A stretch of 64,000 nucleotides of DNA from Paenibacillus sp. MMS20-IR301 (GCF_032302195.1 NZ_CP135275.1:1178001-1242000); one strand, 5' to 3'. Shown: positions 17,793 to 27,325, counted from the first letter of the stretch. Notes: a model not told the origin generated them from the letters alone. A program made the numbers and translations.

Positions 17793-19394
17793 ATGCACCG
17801 GGTTATAATCGTAGAAGATGAATTTATAGTGAGATATGGAATCCGGTCCATGATTAATTGGGAAGCTATCGGGCTGGAGGTGAGCGGTGAAGCCTCAAAC
17901 GGCAGGGAAGCACTGGAGCTCATGACAGGAGGACTGCCTGATATCCTGATTACGGATATCAAAATGCCTGTAATGGACGGGATCGAGCTGATTGCCGAAG
18001 TGCGCAAGCTTTCACAGGATATAAAGATTATTATCCTCAGCAACCTCGAAGATTTCCAGTATGCCAAGGAAGCGATCCGGCATAGTGTCTCCGAATATAT
18101 GATTAAGTCGGATATGATGCCGCGTGACTTCGAGCTGGCGCTGCTGAAGCTGAAGGAAGGGCTGGAGGGAGTGCAGCGGCAGGCGCCGGTTCGTGCTTCT
18201 GCTGCGACACAGGAGCCGGTGCATAAAGAGAATTTCTTGACCGGGCTGATTGAACGGGGGCCGGTTCAGGGAGCGGTTGACGAAAGCAGGCTTGCACAGG
18301 CGGGGCTCGCTGGCCGCCGGCCACACTATCTGCTGCATGTCAGCTTCAGCAGCGGGGCACAACCGGGATATGGAGCGGGATCGACAGTGATCTGCAAGCT
18401 GCTGGATGATATTTGGGGAAGTGAGGCCTCCGGTTATGAAATGTTTCCCGACAGGCAAGGCAATCTCAACATCATCTTGACCGGAGAACCCGCAGCTCAG
18501 TCTGCGGCTTCAGCGGGAACAGGGCTGCTCCGCAGCCGCAGTGAAGAGCTGATTCAGCATTTAGCCAGCGGTTACGGCTGGATTGCGACGATCGGAATCA
18601 GCGGTGTGACCGGGCAGTGGGCCGGAGTGGGCAATGCCTATATCCAAGCAGTGGACGCGGTCAGACAGAAGCTGTTCACAGGAAACGGCTGTGTTCTGAT
18701 ACACGGAAGCGAGGAGCTGAAGGCACGGACATCTTCGTCCTCCGTGCTGCAGATCAGCAGCCGCGAGATTCAGTCTATGGTGTACGCCTTCCAGACCAAG
18801 GAGCTGACAGACTATCTGAACCAGCTGTTCGGACAGCTGGCTGTGCGCCGGGATACAGAGCTTGTGCAGATTATTACCCTTGAGCTGCTGATGATCCTGA
18901 CGACCCTATGGCCGGATGTATCGAGGGATGCTGAGCAGGTCCTGGAGCTGAAGAAGCAATACTTCGACGAGCTGGCTATGCTCGAGACGCTTGAAGAGAG
19001 CCAGACATGGTTCTTGCAGGCATTCGATGAGCTGGCCCGGCATATGAAAGAGATGTATAACAGCGACCGGAACAGTATTATCAAGGCCACACAGTACATT
19101 CAGCAGTATTACCATCAGGAAATTACACTGCGGTCCATCAGCCGGCTTGTGCACTTAAGCAAGAATTATTTCGCTAACCTGTTCAGGAAAGAGGTCGGTG
19201 AGAGCTTCCTGGAGTATCTGACCCGCATCCGGATTGAGAAAGCCAAGACGCTGCTGACCGGAGAACTGAAAGCCGGTGATGTCGGCAGCCTGGTCGGCAT
19301 TCAGGACCCGAAATATTTCTCTAAGGTATTCAAGAAGATCACCGGCGTATCTCCGTCGGAATATCGCGGGCTGGTCAAGAAGAGCGAAAGATAA
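17793..19394 (+). CDS. YesN-type response regulator with AraC DNA-binding domain
   Basis: A 533-residue regulator: receiver domain (Asp10, phospho-acceptor Asp55 in LITDIKMP, Lys in YMIKSD), a central divergent linker domain of about 280 residues, and an AraC double HTH at the C terminus (about 432-530; LRSISRLVHLSKNYFANLFRKE and VGIQDPKYFSKVFKKITG). This architecture always partners with YesM kinases and activates carbohydrate uptake genes. Its likely targets are the binding-protein and permease genes here; direct repeats at 12510-12541 are a candidate site. Followed by a perfect cre site. Confidence 0.92.
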   Translation: MHRVIIVEDEFIVRYGIRSMINWEAIGLEVSGEASNGREALELMTGGLPDILITDIKMPVMDGIELIAEVRKLSQDIKIIILSNLEDFQYAKEAIRHSVSEYMIKSDMMPRDFELALLKLKEGLEGVQRQAPVRASAATQEPVHKENFLTGLIERGPVQGAVDESRLAQAGLAGRRPHYLLHVSFSSGAQPGYGAGSTVICKLLDDIWGSEASGYEMFPDRQGNLNIILTGEPAAQSAASAGTGLLRSRSEELIQHLASGYGWIATIGISGVTGQWAGVGNAYIQAVDAVRQKLFTGNGCVLIHGSEELKARTSSSSVLQISSREIQSMVYAFQTKELTDYLNQLFGQLAVRRDTELVQIITLELLMILTTLWPDVSRDAEQVLELKKQYFDELAMLETLEESQTWFLQAFDELARHMKEMYNSDRNSIIKATQYIQQYYHQEITLRSISRLVHLSKNYFANLFRKEVGESFLEYLTRIRIEKAKTLLTGELKAGDVGSLVGIQDPKYFSKVFKKITGVSPSEYRGLVKKSER

Positions 19395-19412
19395 AGCTAG
19401 AGTGGAAGTTAA

Positions 19413-19426
19413 TGCAAGCGCTTGCA
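19413..19426. promoter_or_regulatory. Perfect cre site (CcpA) before the second binding-protein gene
   Basis: TGCAAGCGCTTGCA is a perfect 14-bp palindrome and fits the CcpA consensus TGNAANCGNTNNCA at every fixed position. It lies in the 75-bp gap between the YesN-like gene and the second binding-protein gene, so carbon catabolite repression of the latter is likely. Confidence 0.75.
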
Positions 19427-19469
19427 AATTTTAGCCGGATGGAGATGGGCCGGGGAGGTGAAAAGAAAA

Positions 19470-20741
19470 ATGAAAAAATGGTGGCTCATGCTGCCTGTTC
19501 TGCTGCTGAGTCTGGCCCTGCTGCCGGGCTGTGCGGACTTCACTGCCGGTGAAGAAAGCCGCCCTGAGACTTCAGCACCGGTCGAATTATCCTTCTGGAA
19601 TCCGTTCGGAGGCGGCGAAGGAGAATATGTTGAGCGGATCATCCGGAATTATAATGCTGCCCAGAGCGGAGTATTTGTGAAGCAGCTCAGACTGGAGTCT
19701 AATGAATATTATGCCAGACTCAGTACAGCCTTGTCCTTCGGCAAAGGGCCGGATGTAGCTGTAGTCCATGCAGACCGCTTGTCACCGTTTGTGAAGGCTA
19801 AGCAAATCGTACCGCTGAATAAGCTGGGGGAAGAGCGGGGATTCCAGTGGAGCGGAATCGCTGAACAGAACCTGCAGAGCGTCAGCTACAACGGACAATA
19901 TTATGCGGTACCGCTGGATACGCATTTTCATATGCTCTATTACAACAAGGATATTTTGGCCAGGGCCGGGGTGTTAACCCCCGGAGGCACGCCAATGCTC
20001 AAAGAGGACACTCCCGAAGCGTTCATTGCAATGCTGCGGCAGATCGCTGCGCGGGTACCGGGAGTCCAGCCTATGGCCGTTAATACCCCGTACTTCCAGG
20101 AATCCTTCCTGGATCTGTATTATGAGGCTGGCGGTGAACTATTCAGTCCGGATATGAACCAAGCAGCAATATATAACGAGAAGTCGGTTCAGGTGCTGAG
20201 CTTCTACCAGCAGCTATTTGAAGAGGGACTAAGTACTCTGGAGGATAATACGCCATGGGATTCTTTCTATAACGGCCAGGCGGGCCTGTGGTTTGGCGGA
20301 GTATGGGAAGCCGGGCATCATCTGGACAACGAGGCGCTCGATATCGGAATTGTACCTCTTCCGCCGATCTTTGGCAGCGCGGCGCACTGGGGAAGCTCCC
20401 ATACACTGGTTATTCCAGCTTACGTCAGCGGTGAGGAGCAGGAAGCGGCCATGGATTTCATGAGTTATTTCCTGGAGACCGGGGGCAGCATCTGGGGGGA
20501 AGCGGGGCATGTCCCGGCAAGTCTGAAGATTGCAGGGAGCGAAGAATACCGCGGGCTGCCTTACCGCAGACTGTTCATCCAGGCCAGGGATCAGGTGAAG
20601 TATGCCCCTCAAACGGATAAATACGCGGCGCTGTTCACCGCAATGTCTGAGGAGCTGCAGAATATTATCCGCAGCCGGATTCCGCCGGAAGCGGGGCTGA
20701 AGACGCTTGAGCAGAGTCTTAATCAGATTTTGGCCAATTGA
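19470..20741 (+). CDS. Carbohydrate ABC transporter substrate-binding lipoprotein (second copy)
   Basis: A 423-residue lipoprotein with lipobox LPGC and a mature part that aligns along its whole length with the protein encoded at 12718-14037 (shared stretches include VKQLRLESNEYYA, YAVPLDTHFHM, WFGGVWEAG and WGSSHTLVIP). ATG 19470 is chosen, with GGGGAGGTG about 9 bases before; the in-frame TTG at 19422 lies inside the cre site and lacks a ribosome site. It has no permease of its own. It may present another sugar to the same channel or act as the sensing partner of the YesM kinase. Confidence 0.92.
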   Translation: MKKWWLMLPVLLLSLALLPGCADFTAGEESRPETSAPVELSFWNPFGGGEGEYVERIIRNYNAAQSGVFVKQLRLESNEYYARLSTALSFGKGPDVAVVHADRLSPFVKAKQIVPLNKLGEERGFQWSGIAEQNLQSVSYNGQYYAVPLDTHFHMLYYNKDILARAGVLTPGGTPMLKEDTPEAFIAMLRQIAARVPGVQPMAVNTPYFQESFLDLYYEAGGELFSPDMNQAAIYNEKSVQVLSFYQQLFEEGLSTLEDNTPWDSFYNGQAGLWFGGVWEAGHHLDNEALDIGIVPLPPIFGSAAHWGSSHTLVIPAYVSGEEQEAAMDFMSYFLETGGSIWGEAGHVPASLKIAGSEEYRGLPYRRLFIQARDQVKYAPQTDKYAALFTAMSEELQNIIRSRIPPEAGLKTLEQSLNQILAN

Positions 20742-20772
20742 CAGGCGGGCACGGCTCCGGGGAATCAGGGGG

Positions 20773-21570
20773 TCAAACGGTTAATTCAGGCACCGGGCAG
20801 AAGCCGGGATTCTCCTTACATAAGGCTTTCGTGTATTCGGGCCGGTCCCTTGACAGCACAGCGAAATAGCTTCTGAGCGCATGATTCAGTTCAACTGTCC
20901 CGTTCTGGAAAGACAAGGAATATAACGTCTGGACATGGGTGTAGTAATACTTCTTCTCTTGCCGCGGCAGCTTGTAGATGGTGGGCGGAACATAGGTCGC
21001 AGGGTCAAAAAGATTGGCATACCGGAAGCTGCTGCGGACATACTGGCTGAAGGCTTTGGCGAACGCCGGGTCACCGGCACGCGGAGAGCCGTAGGTATAC
21101 AGCCGGGGGGACTTGTGAGCAGAATTCACGGCGGTATCCAGCGCACACAGGGTTGCGAGTGCCCCGCCGAGACTGTGGCCTGTAACGTATAGCGGTTTGT
21201 CAGGTGATAATGAACCGAGTGCTGCGAGGATTTCATCCCGTGCCGACGAATAGATATCGGTGAAGCCTCTGTGCGTAAGGCAGTCTTCCTTGACGTATTT
21301 GAATTTAATCTGCGCAGCATTCATATTGGAGAGCCAATTGTTGACCGAGCTGCTCCCGCGCCAGGCAATGATAATATCCTGCGGCGATTCCAGAATAAAT
21401 CCGAACGGCTCCCGGATACCGCCCATAGATTTCGCCTGGAAGCTCTGCACAACGGAGTAGCCCTGCGGCACAACAAATGATCCATCCGCATGATCGAATT
21501 GCGCATAAGTCTGTCCGCAGACGGCAGCCAGAAAGACCGCCCGGTCTCCTTCATTTCTAATGTTCCCCAT
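20773..21570 (-). CDS. Class 3 lipase-family protein
   Basis: A 265-residue alpha/beta hydrolase of the fungal/class 3 lipase family. The catalytic Ser133 is in VTGHSLGGALAT; a likely Asp is in NLFDPATYVPP and a His in NHALRSYF near the C terminus. An oxyanion region AWRGSSS precedes. No signal peptide is visible, so it would be cytoplasmic, or released by another route. ATG 21570 has AAGGGCGGA upstream. It converges on the second binding-protein gene with only 31 bp between the stops and no clear terminator. Confidence 0.85.
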   Translation of the reverse strand: MGNIRNEGDRAVFLAAVCGQTYAQFDHADGSFVVPQGYSVVQSFQAKSMGGIREPFGFILESPQDIIIAWRGSSSVNNWLSNMNAAQIKFKYVKEDCLTHRGFTDIYSSARDEILAALGSLSPDKPLYVTGHSLGGALATLCALDTAVNSAHKSPRLYTYGSPRAGDPAFAKAFSQYVRSSFRYANLFDPATYVPPTIYKLPRQEKKYYYTHVQTLYSLSFQNGTVELNHALRSYFAVLSRDRPEYTKALCKENPGFCPVPELTV

Positions 21571-21721
21571 CCCGCATTCCGCCCTTCTTTTCTACCTGTG
21601 TATGACGGGGAAGCGGGATAGGTGCCTGTCATCTATGGCTTTCCCGCAAGTCAAATCAAGTATTGCGAATTCCAATCCTACATAATGGCTATAGAGCGGT
21701 TGAAATGAGGTGGGCAAATCA

Positions 21722-22696
21722 ATGTATGAGTGGCACAGACAAATCCAGGTAATCGTTGATGAAATTGACGAGTGTATTATTAATCGTAACAGTGAAGCCA
21801 TAACGCTGCGGTTGCTTTCCCGCAGGTTAGGTTATTCCGAATTTCATACAACGAGAAAATTCAAGGAAATCTCAGGTATGCAATTCAGGGATTATTTACG
21901 GAACAGAAAATTAGCCTTTGCATTAAAAGAGGTACGGGACCGGGGAAAAAGTATTTTGGATATTGCTTTTGATTATGGTTTTTCATCACATGAAGCATTT
22001 ACCAGAGCTTTCAAGGGAACCTTTGGTGTAACTCCAAGCGAATACCGGAAAAAGCCTGTGCCAGTCGTCCTCCGTACCAAAATAACCCCGTTCGACCGCT
22101 ACTTTTTCGGATTTGGAGAGATTGGTATGATGAAATCTGCAGAGGATATTAAAATTTATTTTGTAACGATGCCCGCACATAAATTTTTGCACATAAAAAA
22201 TTATGAAAGTAACGGGTATTGGGATTTTTGGAAAAAACAGAGCCTTATCCCGGGGCAGGACTGCGAAACCGTTTGCGGCCTACTTGATAGTATCAAGGGC
22301 AAACTGGATGACAGCGGCGGAAGCGAATCTAACAGCGGCAGTGGTCAGATTATGGCATATATTAATGACCCTGCCGGCAGACTCTGCGATTGGGGGATTC
22401 CGCGTACAGAGTGTTTTGGTGTTCGTCTTCCTTCTGATTATTGTGGTGAGATCCCGCCGCAAATGCTTATGATAGATGTTCCCGAAGCTGAGTATATTGT
22501 TTTTGAGCATGGGCCCTTCGACTATGAGCAGGAAAATCGCAGTGTGGAGGAAAAAATGGAACAGACAATGGCAGCATTCGACTTTGCAGATACTGCCTAT
22601 TGCATGGATACTTCCCCCGGCAGAGTAATTTACTTTCATCATGATCCGGCAAAGTGCTGGAAGTATATTAGACCTATAAAAAAGTCGCACTATTAA
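21722..22696 (+). CDS. AraC-family regulator with GyrI-like effector domain
   Basis: A 324-residue regulator. The N-terminal 110 residues carry the two AraC HTH motifs (second: ILDIAFDYGFSSHEAFTRAFKG, followed by FGVTPSEYRK); the C-terminal 190 residues form a GyrI/SOUL-like small-molecule-binding domain (VTMPAHKFLHIKNYE, then YIVFEHGPF). This Rob/MarA-like arrangement usually senses drugs or toxic organic compounds. ATG 21722 is preceded by GAGGTGG. The coding AT content is higher than in the neighbours, which may mark acquisition. No target genes are obvious; the next gene codes for an alpha/beta hydrolase. Confidence 0.9.
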   Translation: MYEWHRQIQVIVDEIDECIINRNSEAITLRLLSRRLGYSEFHTTRKFKEISGMQFRDYLRNRKLAFALKEVRDRGKSILDIAFDYGFSSHEAFTRAFKGTFGVTPSEYRKKPVPVVLRTKITPFDRYFFGFGEIGMMKSAEDIKIYFVTMPAHKFLHIKNYESNGYWDFWKKQSLIPGQDCETVCGLLDSIKGKLDDSGGSESNSGSGQIMAYINDPAGRLCDWGIPRTECFGVRLPSDYCGEIPPQMLMIDVPEAEYIVFEHGPFDYEQENRSVEEKMEQTMAAFDFADTAYCMDTSPGRVIYFHHDPAKCWKYIRPIKKSHY

Positions 22697-22772
22697 ATAA
22701 CTCCGTGAGAATTACATTCATTTCTGGTAAAATTGCCTCTGATGGATCATACATAAGCTGGAGGCATGAATA

Positions 22773-23648
22773 GTGATTGAAGAACATATATCGACAGGGC
22801 GGCTCGCACTGAATGTAAAGTATTCTTTTAACGGTAAGCCGGTTGTCCTTTTCCTTCATTTCAGCGGCGGAAATCTGCATATGTGGGAGGGAATACTGCC
22901 GCAGTTTCAGCAGGAGTTCAGTGTGATTGCCCCCGATCTGCGCGGACACGGGAGGTCCGATAAACCGCAGGCCGGCTATCATATCGATGAGATGGCGGAA
23001 GATGTGCATCTGCTGCTGCAACAGCTCGGCATCCGGGAATGTCATGTCGTCGGCAGCTCCATGGGGGCTGAGGTCGGGCTCAGCCTGGCGGCGGCTCATC
23101 CGGGGCTGGTAAAATCACTTGTCTGTGAAGGTGCGCTTCATAATGAATTCGGGGAGTACGGAATTTTTCAGGGCAACGCGGAGGACATTGAACGGAGACA
23201 AGCAGAGATTCGCGGGGAGCTGGCAGAGCGGGAAGAGCGCGTGTTTGCTGAAGCTGAAGAATACATCGCTGAAATGCGGGCAGAACTGACCGCAGAAGGG
23301 CTGTGGAATGAATATTTCTCAGCATTTTATGAGCACAGCCTGCAGCCGCTGCCGGACGGAAGCTATACCTATTGTTACCGGAATCATGTGAGAAATGAGT
23401 ATATCGAGCAGTATTGGGAGCTGGCGTTCGAAGATTATTATCAGCGGCTTACATGCCCGGTCTTATTCCTGCCGAGTGAAGACGAATGGAACAATCCGGC
23501 GGTCCGCAGCAGTCTGGACAGCTTCGCGGCAATGGTGAACAGCTCTGAAATTAAGCGGATTCCCGGCTCTATCCATGCCTATGTCTGGATGCAGCTTCCG
23601 CAACAGGCAGGTCAGGCGGTCAAGGACTTCCTGGCAGAGCAGCTCTAG
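22773..23648 (+). CDS. Alpha/beta-fold hydrolase
   Basis: A 291-residue enzyme with a core alpha/beta-hydrolase fold: oxyanion strand LFLHFSGGNLHMW, the DLRGHGRSDKP motif, nucleophile Ser96 in VGSSMGAE, and a helical lid rich in glutamate (residues 135-190). A probable catalytic His is in SIHAYVWMQ near the end. GTG start has TGGAGG 8-9 bases upstream. Family includes esterases, epoxide hydrolases and peroxidases; no substrate can be named. Followed by a strong terminator. Confidence 0.85.
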   Translation: MIEEHISTGRLALNVKYSFNGKPVVLFLHFSGGNLHMWEGILPQFQQEFSVIAPDLRGHGRSDKPQAGYHIDEMAEDVHLLLQQLGIRECHVVGSSMGAEVGLSLAAAHPGLVKSLVCEGALHNEFGEYGIFQGNAEDIERRQAEIRGELAEREERVFAEAEEYIAEMRAELTAEGLWNEYFSAFYEHSLQPLPDGSYTYCYRNHVRNEYIEQYWELAFEDYYQRLTCPVLFLPSEDEWNNPAVRSSLDSFAAMVNSSEIKRIPGSIHAYVWMQLPQQAGQAVKDFLAEQL

Positions 23649-23689
23649 GTAGATTTAAGTGCAGCATAACGGTAGGTAACTTGTAAAAA

Positions 23690-23733
23690 AGAAGCCCGGA
23701 TAGCGGAGATGATTCTCCGGCACCCGGGCTTTT
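23690..23733. terminator. Bidirectional terminator between hydrolase and LTA synthase genes
   Basis: Outer stem AAGCCCGG / CCGGGCTT encloses an inner perfect hairpin CGGAGA-TGAT-TCTCCG; followed by TTTT on the plus strand, and by A-rich sequence on the other side so that it can serve both convergent genes. Confidence 0.9.
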
Positions 23734-23769
23734 CGTCTACTGCTTATTGCCGCGACTTGTTGGCAGAAA

Positions 23770-25641
23770 TTACTCTGCTGTCTCAGCCTCGCGGTCCGGC
23801 AATTGCGTCACATAGCTGTCCGACATGCGCAGCAGCTCCAGCGCCCGGTTGAATTCATCCTCTGTGGCCTGGAGCGTCTGGCGGCCGTCCCCCGATAAGG
23901 TGGAATGCTGGCCGTCATCGAATCCGCTGCCGGACATGAACAGCTCCTCGTTGTTGACGAACGAGCCGGTCGGCAGGTAATAACGCTGCGGCAGCAGGTT
24001 ATATGCGGTCTGATTCAGCAGATCCTGGCCGAAATGGAGATGATCCGTTAAAGAGACGCCAAGCAGATTGGAGACGGTCGGCAGTATATCAACCTGACCG
24101 CCGAGCTGTTCCATTACGCCTGGTTCCGTAATTCCGGTGCCGGATATGACGAGCGGGATATTAATAAGATCTGTTTCGGAATATTCATGGCCGAGAATCT
24201 CGGCAAGTAAAGTCTTATCCTCATCCTTCAGGGAGAAGATCGGCAATCCCCGGTGGTCCCCGTAAAGTGCAACCAGGCTGTTGTCCCAGACACCATTTGC
24301 TTTTAGCTCAGCGATGAACTGTCCCAGGGCATAGTCGGCATAATTCTGGGCCCGGATATAATCCCCGACGAGCGTTCCTTCGAAGCGTTCCGGCAAGATC
24401 ATCTTGTATTTGGATTCCGGAATGGTGAACGGATTATGTGAAGACATCGAGATCACATGGGAATAGAACGGGCGGTCAGCCTGATCCATCCGGGCCAGCT
24501 CAGCCGAAGTCTTGGCATAGAGGACTTCATCAGATGCCCCGTAGAATACAGTATCTTCTTCTGTGAAGAAGGCTTTGTCATAATAGCGGTCAAACCCGAG
24601 GGCGCTGTATAGCTCCCCGCGGTTCCAGAAATCCACTTCATTCGTGTGGAAGGTCGCCGTATCGTACCCCTGTGCCTGCAGCAGCTTCGGCAGACTTGGC
24701 AGCTCCTTGGGCGCATACATCTCGGTAGCCGGTCCGTCCGGCGGAACATAGAATGAGGTGTTCACGATGAATTCGGCGTCAGAGGTATTTCCTTGTCCGA
24801 CCTGTTGATAGAAACGCGGGAAGTAGAAGCTGCTGTCGGCCAGCTTATTCATGTTCGGTGTAATTTCCTGCCCGTCCACGGTCAGGTGGATCAGGAAATT
24901 CTGGAAGGATTCCATTTGCAGCACAATCAGATTCTTCCCGCGGGCAGCACCGTATAACAGCGGAGCTGTCTGGGAATGAATACCTTTGATCTCATCAATC
25001 GCCGATTGTGTAATCTCTGCGGAATCCATCGGTTCTTCCTCTTCCTCAGCAATCAGGTTATAGGCTTCATAATTGAGAATGCCCATCTGCTCGGCCTTGA
25101 CGTTCTCATTCATGCTGGCCTGGTTGGGGAAGATGTTCATCATGCAAATCACTAGTGAGATGCAGAAGAGGACGGCAACGGCCTTGCGGTTGCTGCGGCG
25201 GGCCATCGATTTCTTCCAGGCGACAGCTTTCTTGCGGCTCAGCATAATCAGTCCGATGATGATGATATCAATGAAGAATAGGATATATTCCGGATGCACA
25301 ACAGCAAAAATACTCTTCTTGACGGCTCCGACCTGCTTGACCTGGCCAAACACCTGGGAGGTTGCAATAATACCGAAGTGATTATGATAGACAATGAGCG
25401 AGAAGAACAGCACAGAAATTAAGAGATTGACCAGCATGTAAATGGCGATTTTCCGTTTCGTGGCGAACCATTCGATCATACAGAACAGCAGCAGCATAAA
25501 CGGGATTTCCTTCAGCCAGGTGGTCCAGGTGGGGCCATCCTCGAAGAGATAGTACCAGGCGAAATAGCTTTTGACGAGCATAATCAGCGAGAAAAATAGA
25601 ATAGATTTCTTACTTAATGTCCTAGACGGGTTAAGCGGCAT
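23770..25641 (-). CDS. Lipoteichoic acid synthase-family sulfatase (LtaS-like)
   Basis: A 623-residue membrane enzyme. Five helices occupy residues 10-170, followed by an extracellular sulfatase domain. The nucleophilic threonine is Thr286 in GQGNTSDAEF and the metal-binding Glu244 is in LQMESFQN; YGDHRG supplies later metal ligands. The protein polymerises glycerol-phosphate from phosphatidylglycerol on the outer membrane face in LtaS, YfnI and YqgS. Bacilli carry several paralogues, so which one this is cannot be told. An acidic cluster (EEEEEP, about 199-204) lies at the processing region. A cre-like sequence overlaps its upstream region. Confidence 0.93.
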   Translation of the reverse strand: MPLNPSRTLSKKSILFFSLIMLVKSYFAWYYLFEDGPTWTTWLKEIPFMLLLFCMIEWFATKRKIAIYMLVNLLISVLFFSLIVYHNHFGIIATSQVFGQVKQVGAVKKSIFAVVHPEYILFFIDIIIIGLIMLSRKKAVAWKKSMARRSNRKAVAVLFCISLVICMMNIFPNQASMNENVKAEQMGILNYEAYNLIAEEEEEPMDSAEITQSAIDEIKGIHSQTAPLLYGAARGKNLIVLQMESFQNFLIHLTVDGQEITPNMNKLADSSFYFPRFYQQVGQGNTSDAEFIVNTSFYVPPDGPATEMYAPKELPSLPKLLQAQGYDTATFHTNEVDFWNRGELYSALGFDRYYDKAFFTEEDTVFYGASDEVLYAKTSAELARMDQADRPFYSHVISMSSHNPFTIPESKYKMILPERFEGTLVGDYIRAQNYADYALGQFIAELKANGVWDNSLVALYGDHRGLPIFSLKDEDKTLLAEILGHEYSETDLINIPLVISGTGITEPGVMEQLGGQVDILPTVSNLLGVSLTDHLHFGQDLLNQTAYNLLPQRYYLPTGSFVNNEELFMSGSGFDDGQHSTLSGDGRQTLQATEDEFNRALELLRMSDSYVTQLPDREAETAE

Positions 25642-25686
25642 TACCTATACGCATCCTTTGCGGTTTAATTCATCCATTCTATTACA

Positions 25687-25700
25687 AGCAAGCGCTTAAA
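25687..25700 (-). promoter_or_regulatory. cre-like site upstream of the LtaS-like gene
   Basis: On the minus strand TTTAAGCGCTTGCT agrees with the CcpA consensus except for one base. It lies 46 bp before the start codon, within the probable promoter region. A single near match; could be chance. Confidence 0.35.
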
Positions 25701-25838
25701 ATCAACTAGATTTGAGGTTGCGAGTTTACAAAAAAGATGATGAAATTCCCGGAATACAGATGTAAATCCTCCGTTTTTACGTTATTCTCAAAGAAGCGGC
25801 ATGCAGTAAGATTATAATCAGGCACAGGAGGAAAACAG

Positions 25839-26093
25839 ATGTCAAAGCAATTTTCACGGCAGTATACCGATAGTGTGAAGCAGGAGCTGCTTAACCGGCT
25901 GGGATTGAAGCAGGTGTATTTCAAAGGCCAGCAGGGGGATGACCTGTTGTACGAGGCAACTGGTTTTGACCGGGGAACGGCACATAAATTTTGTATCCGG
26001 ACGAAGAACGGGACGATCGACGAGTGGGTCGGCGGCAAGTGGATGAAGGTCCGCAGCTTCACTATTACCAGCAGAGCGGATGGCCTGAGATGA
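25839..26093 (+). CDS. Small protein of unknown function
   Basis: An 84-residue, soluble, basic protein starting MSKQFSRQYTDSVKQELL. Good ribosome site CAGGAGG 7 bases before ATG. No transmembrane segment or signal. Nothing recognised; the segment EWVGGKWMKVRSFTI suggests a small beta-sheet. Its stop overlaps the start of the esterase gene (ATGA), so the two are translated as a pair. Confidence 0.75.
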   Translation: MSKQFSRQYTDSVKQELLNRLGLKQVYFKGQQGDDLLYEATGFDRGTAHKFCIRTKNGTIDEWVGGKWMKVRSFTITSRADGLR

Positions 26094-27220
26094 GCAGAGA
26101 TCCCCATTTAAATTCTGTGACTTTGGCTGAGCTTGCGGCGAAGGGGCATCTGAAGCTTCATGGACGGACTTCCGGAATCCAGTCTCCGGTAACTTTATTC
26201 TGGACCGGAAGTGCAGTGGAGCTGAATGTCCAGGCTTCGGGTCTGTGGATTGAAGTGGAGTCCGGTTATGACGAGTATGAGTCATGGATCAGCATCTTGA
26301 TCAACTCTGTTCAGGTAAGCAGGCAGATGCTTAATGCAGGCAGGCACTGGATTCCTGTATTTAGAGGAATGAGCCGGGACACCGTGAAGAATATCCGTAT
26401 TGTAAAAGAGGTCCAGGCAATGAGCGGCGATCCTGGCTGCTATCTGCAGTTCCATGCGGTCAGGACAGACGGCGAATTCCTGCCTGTTGAGGCCAAGCCT
26501 TACCGGCTGGAGTTCATCGGCGACAGCATCACCTCCGGGGAGGGCGCCATTGGAGCTAAGCAGGAAGCGGACTGGATACCGGCTTGGTTCAGTTCAGTAC
26601 ATAATTATACTGCATTGACTGCTGAGGCATTAGAAGCTGAGTACCGGGTAATCTCACAGAGCGGCTGGGGGGTGCTCACGAGCTGGGATAATAACCCGCA
26701 GCACAATATTCCCGGCATTTACGGGCAGGTCTGCGGTTTGCTCAGTGGTCCGCACAATGAAATGCTGGGAGCACAGCTGGACAATGACTTCGCCTCCTGG
26801 CAGCCGGAGGTGGTCGTCGTTAACCTCGGCACGAATGATGACGGTGCCTTCCATAACCCGGAATGGCGCAATCCCGATACCGGACAGAGCTATAAACAGC
26901 GGCTGAATGCAGACGGCAGTTATAATGAAGAAGATTTGGCAGCCTTTGAAGATGCCGTTATAAGGTTCCTTGCCAAGCTAAGGCAGTGCAACAAGGAGGC
27001 TCATATTCTCTGGGCTTACGGGATGGCAGGTGCTCCGCTGCTGCCGGCCATTGAGCGGGCTGTTCAGGCTTACCGCAGCTCATCAGGTGACAAGAAGGTA
27101 TCCGTGCTGGAGCTTCCTGCTATGACGGAGGAAACCACCGGTGCCAGAAGCCATCCGGGATTACCGGCCCATCAGCAGGCCGCGGATGTATTAATCGGCT
27201 ATATCCGTCAGCTTCTGTGA
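26090..27220 (+). CDS. SGNH/GDSL esterase, carbohydrate esterase family 2-like
   Basis: A 376-residue protein: an N-terminal beta-sandwich (about 15-128) then an SGNH hydrolase domain. Block I is FIGDSITSGEG with Ser146 as the likely nucleophile, block III is NLGTNDDG, and the SHPG motif near the end supplies the catalytic His. The two-domain layout is that of CE2 acetyl-xylan esterases, which deacetylate hemicellulose. No signal peptide is seen, so it may act on imported acetylated oligosaccharides. ATG 26090 overlaps the upstream stop; a longer start at 25991 would overlap the small gene by 100 bp and is less likely. Confidence 0.87.
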   Translation: MSRDPHLNSVTLAELAAKGHLKLHGRTSGIQSPVTLFWTGSAVELNVQASGLWIEVESGYDEYESWISILINSVQVSRQMLNAGRHWIPVFRGMSRDTVKNIRIVKEVQAMSGDPGCYLQFHAVRTDGEFLPVEAKPYRLEFIGDSITSGEGAIGAKQEADWIPAWFSSVHNYTALTAEALEAEYRVISQSGWGVLTSWDNNPQHNIPGIYGQVCGLLSGPHNEMLGAQLDNDFASWQPEVVVVNLGTNDDGAFHNPEWRNPDTGQSYKQRLNADGSYNEEDLAAFEDAVIRFLAKLRQCNKEAHILWAYGMAGAPLLPAIERAVQAYRSSSGDKKVSVLELPAMTEETTGARSHPGLPAHQQAADVLIGYIRQLL

Positions 27221-27229
27221 GCTGGCCCG

Positions 27230-27261
27230 AAATAACGCCCGTCAACTGACGGGCGTTATTT
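27230..27261 (+). terminator. Perfect-stem terminator after the esterase gene
   Basis: A 15-bp perfect stem (AAATAACGCCCGTCA and its complement) with a 2-base centre, giving an A-rich 5' side and a TTATTT 3' side. Ten bases after the stop codon. Confidence 0.9.
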
Positions 27262-27276
27262 GCTATCCGGTTAGAG

Positions 27277-27306
27277 TTGACTTTAAAACCGTCTGGACGG
27301 TATAGT
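27277..27306 (+). promoter_or_regulatory. TetR-gene promoter with operator inside the spacer
   Basis: TTGACT (27277-27282), 18-bp spacer, TATAGT (27301-27306). The spacer ends in the inverted repeat ACCGTC-TG-GACGGT (27288-27301), of the kind bound by TetR proteins. The regulator encoded 20 bp downstream very probably represses its own operon here. Confidence 0.8.
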
Positions 27307-27325
27307 AAATACAGAGGTGATCACA

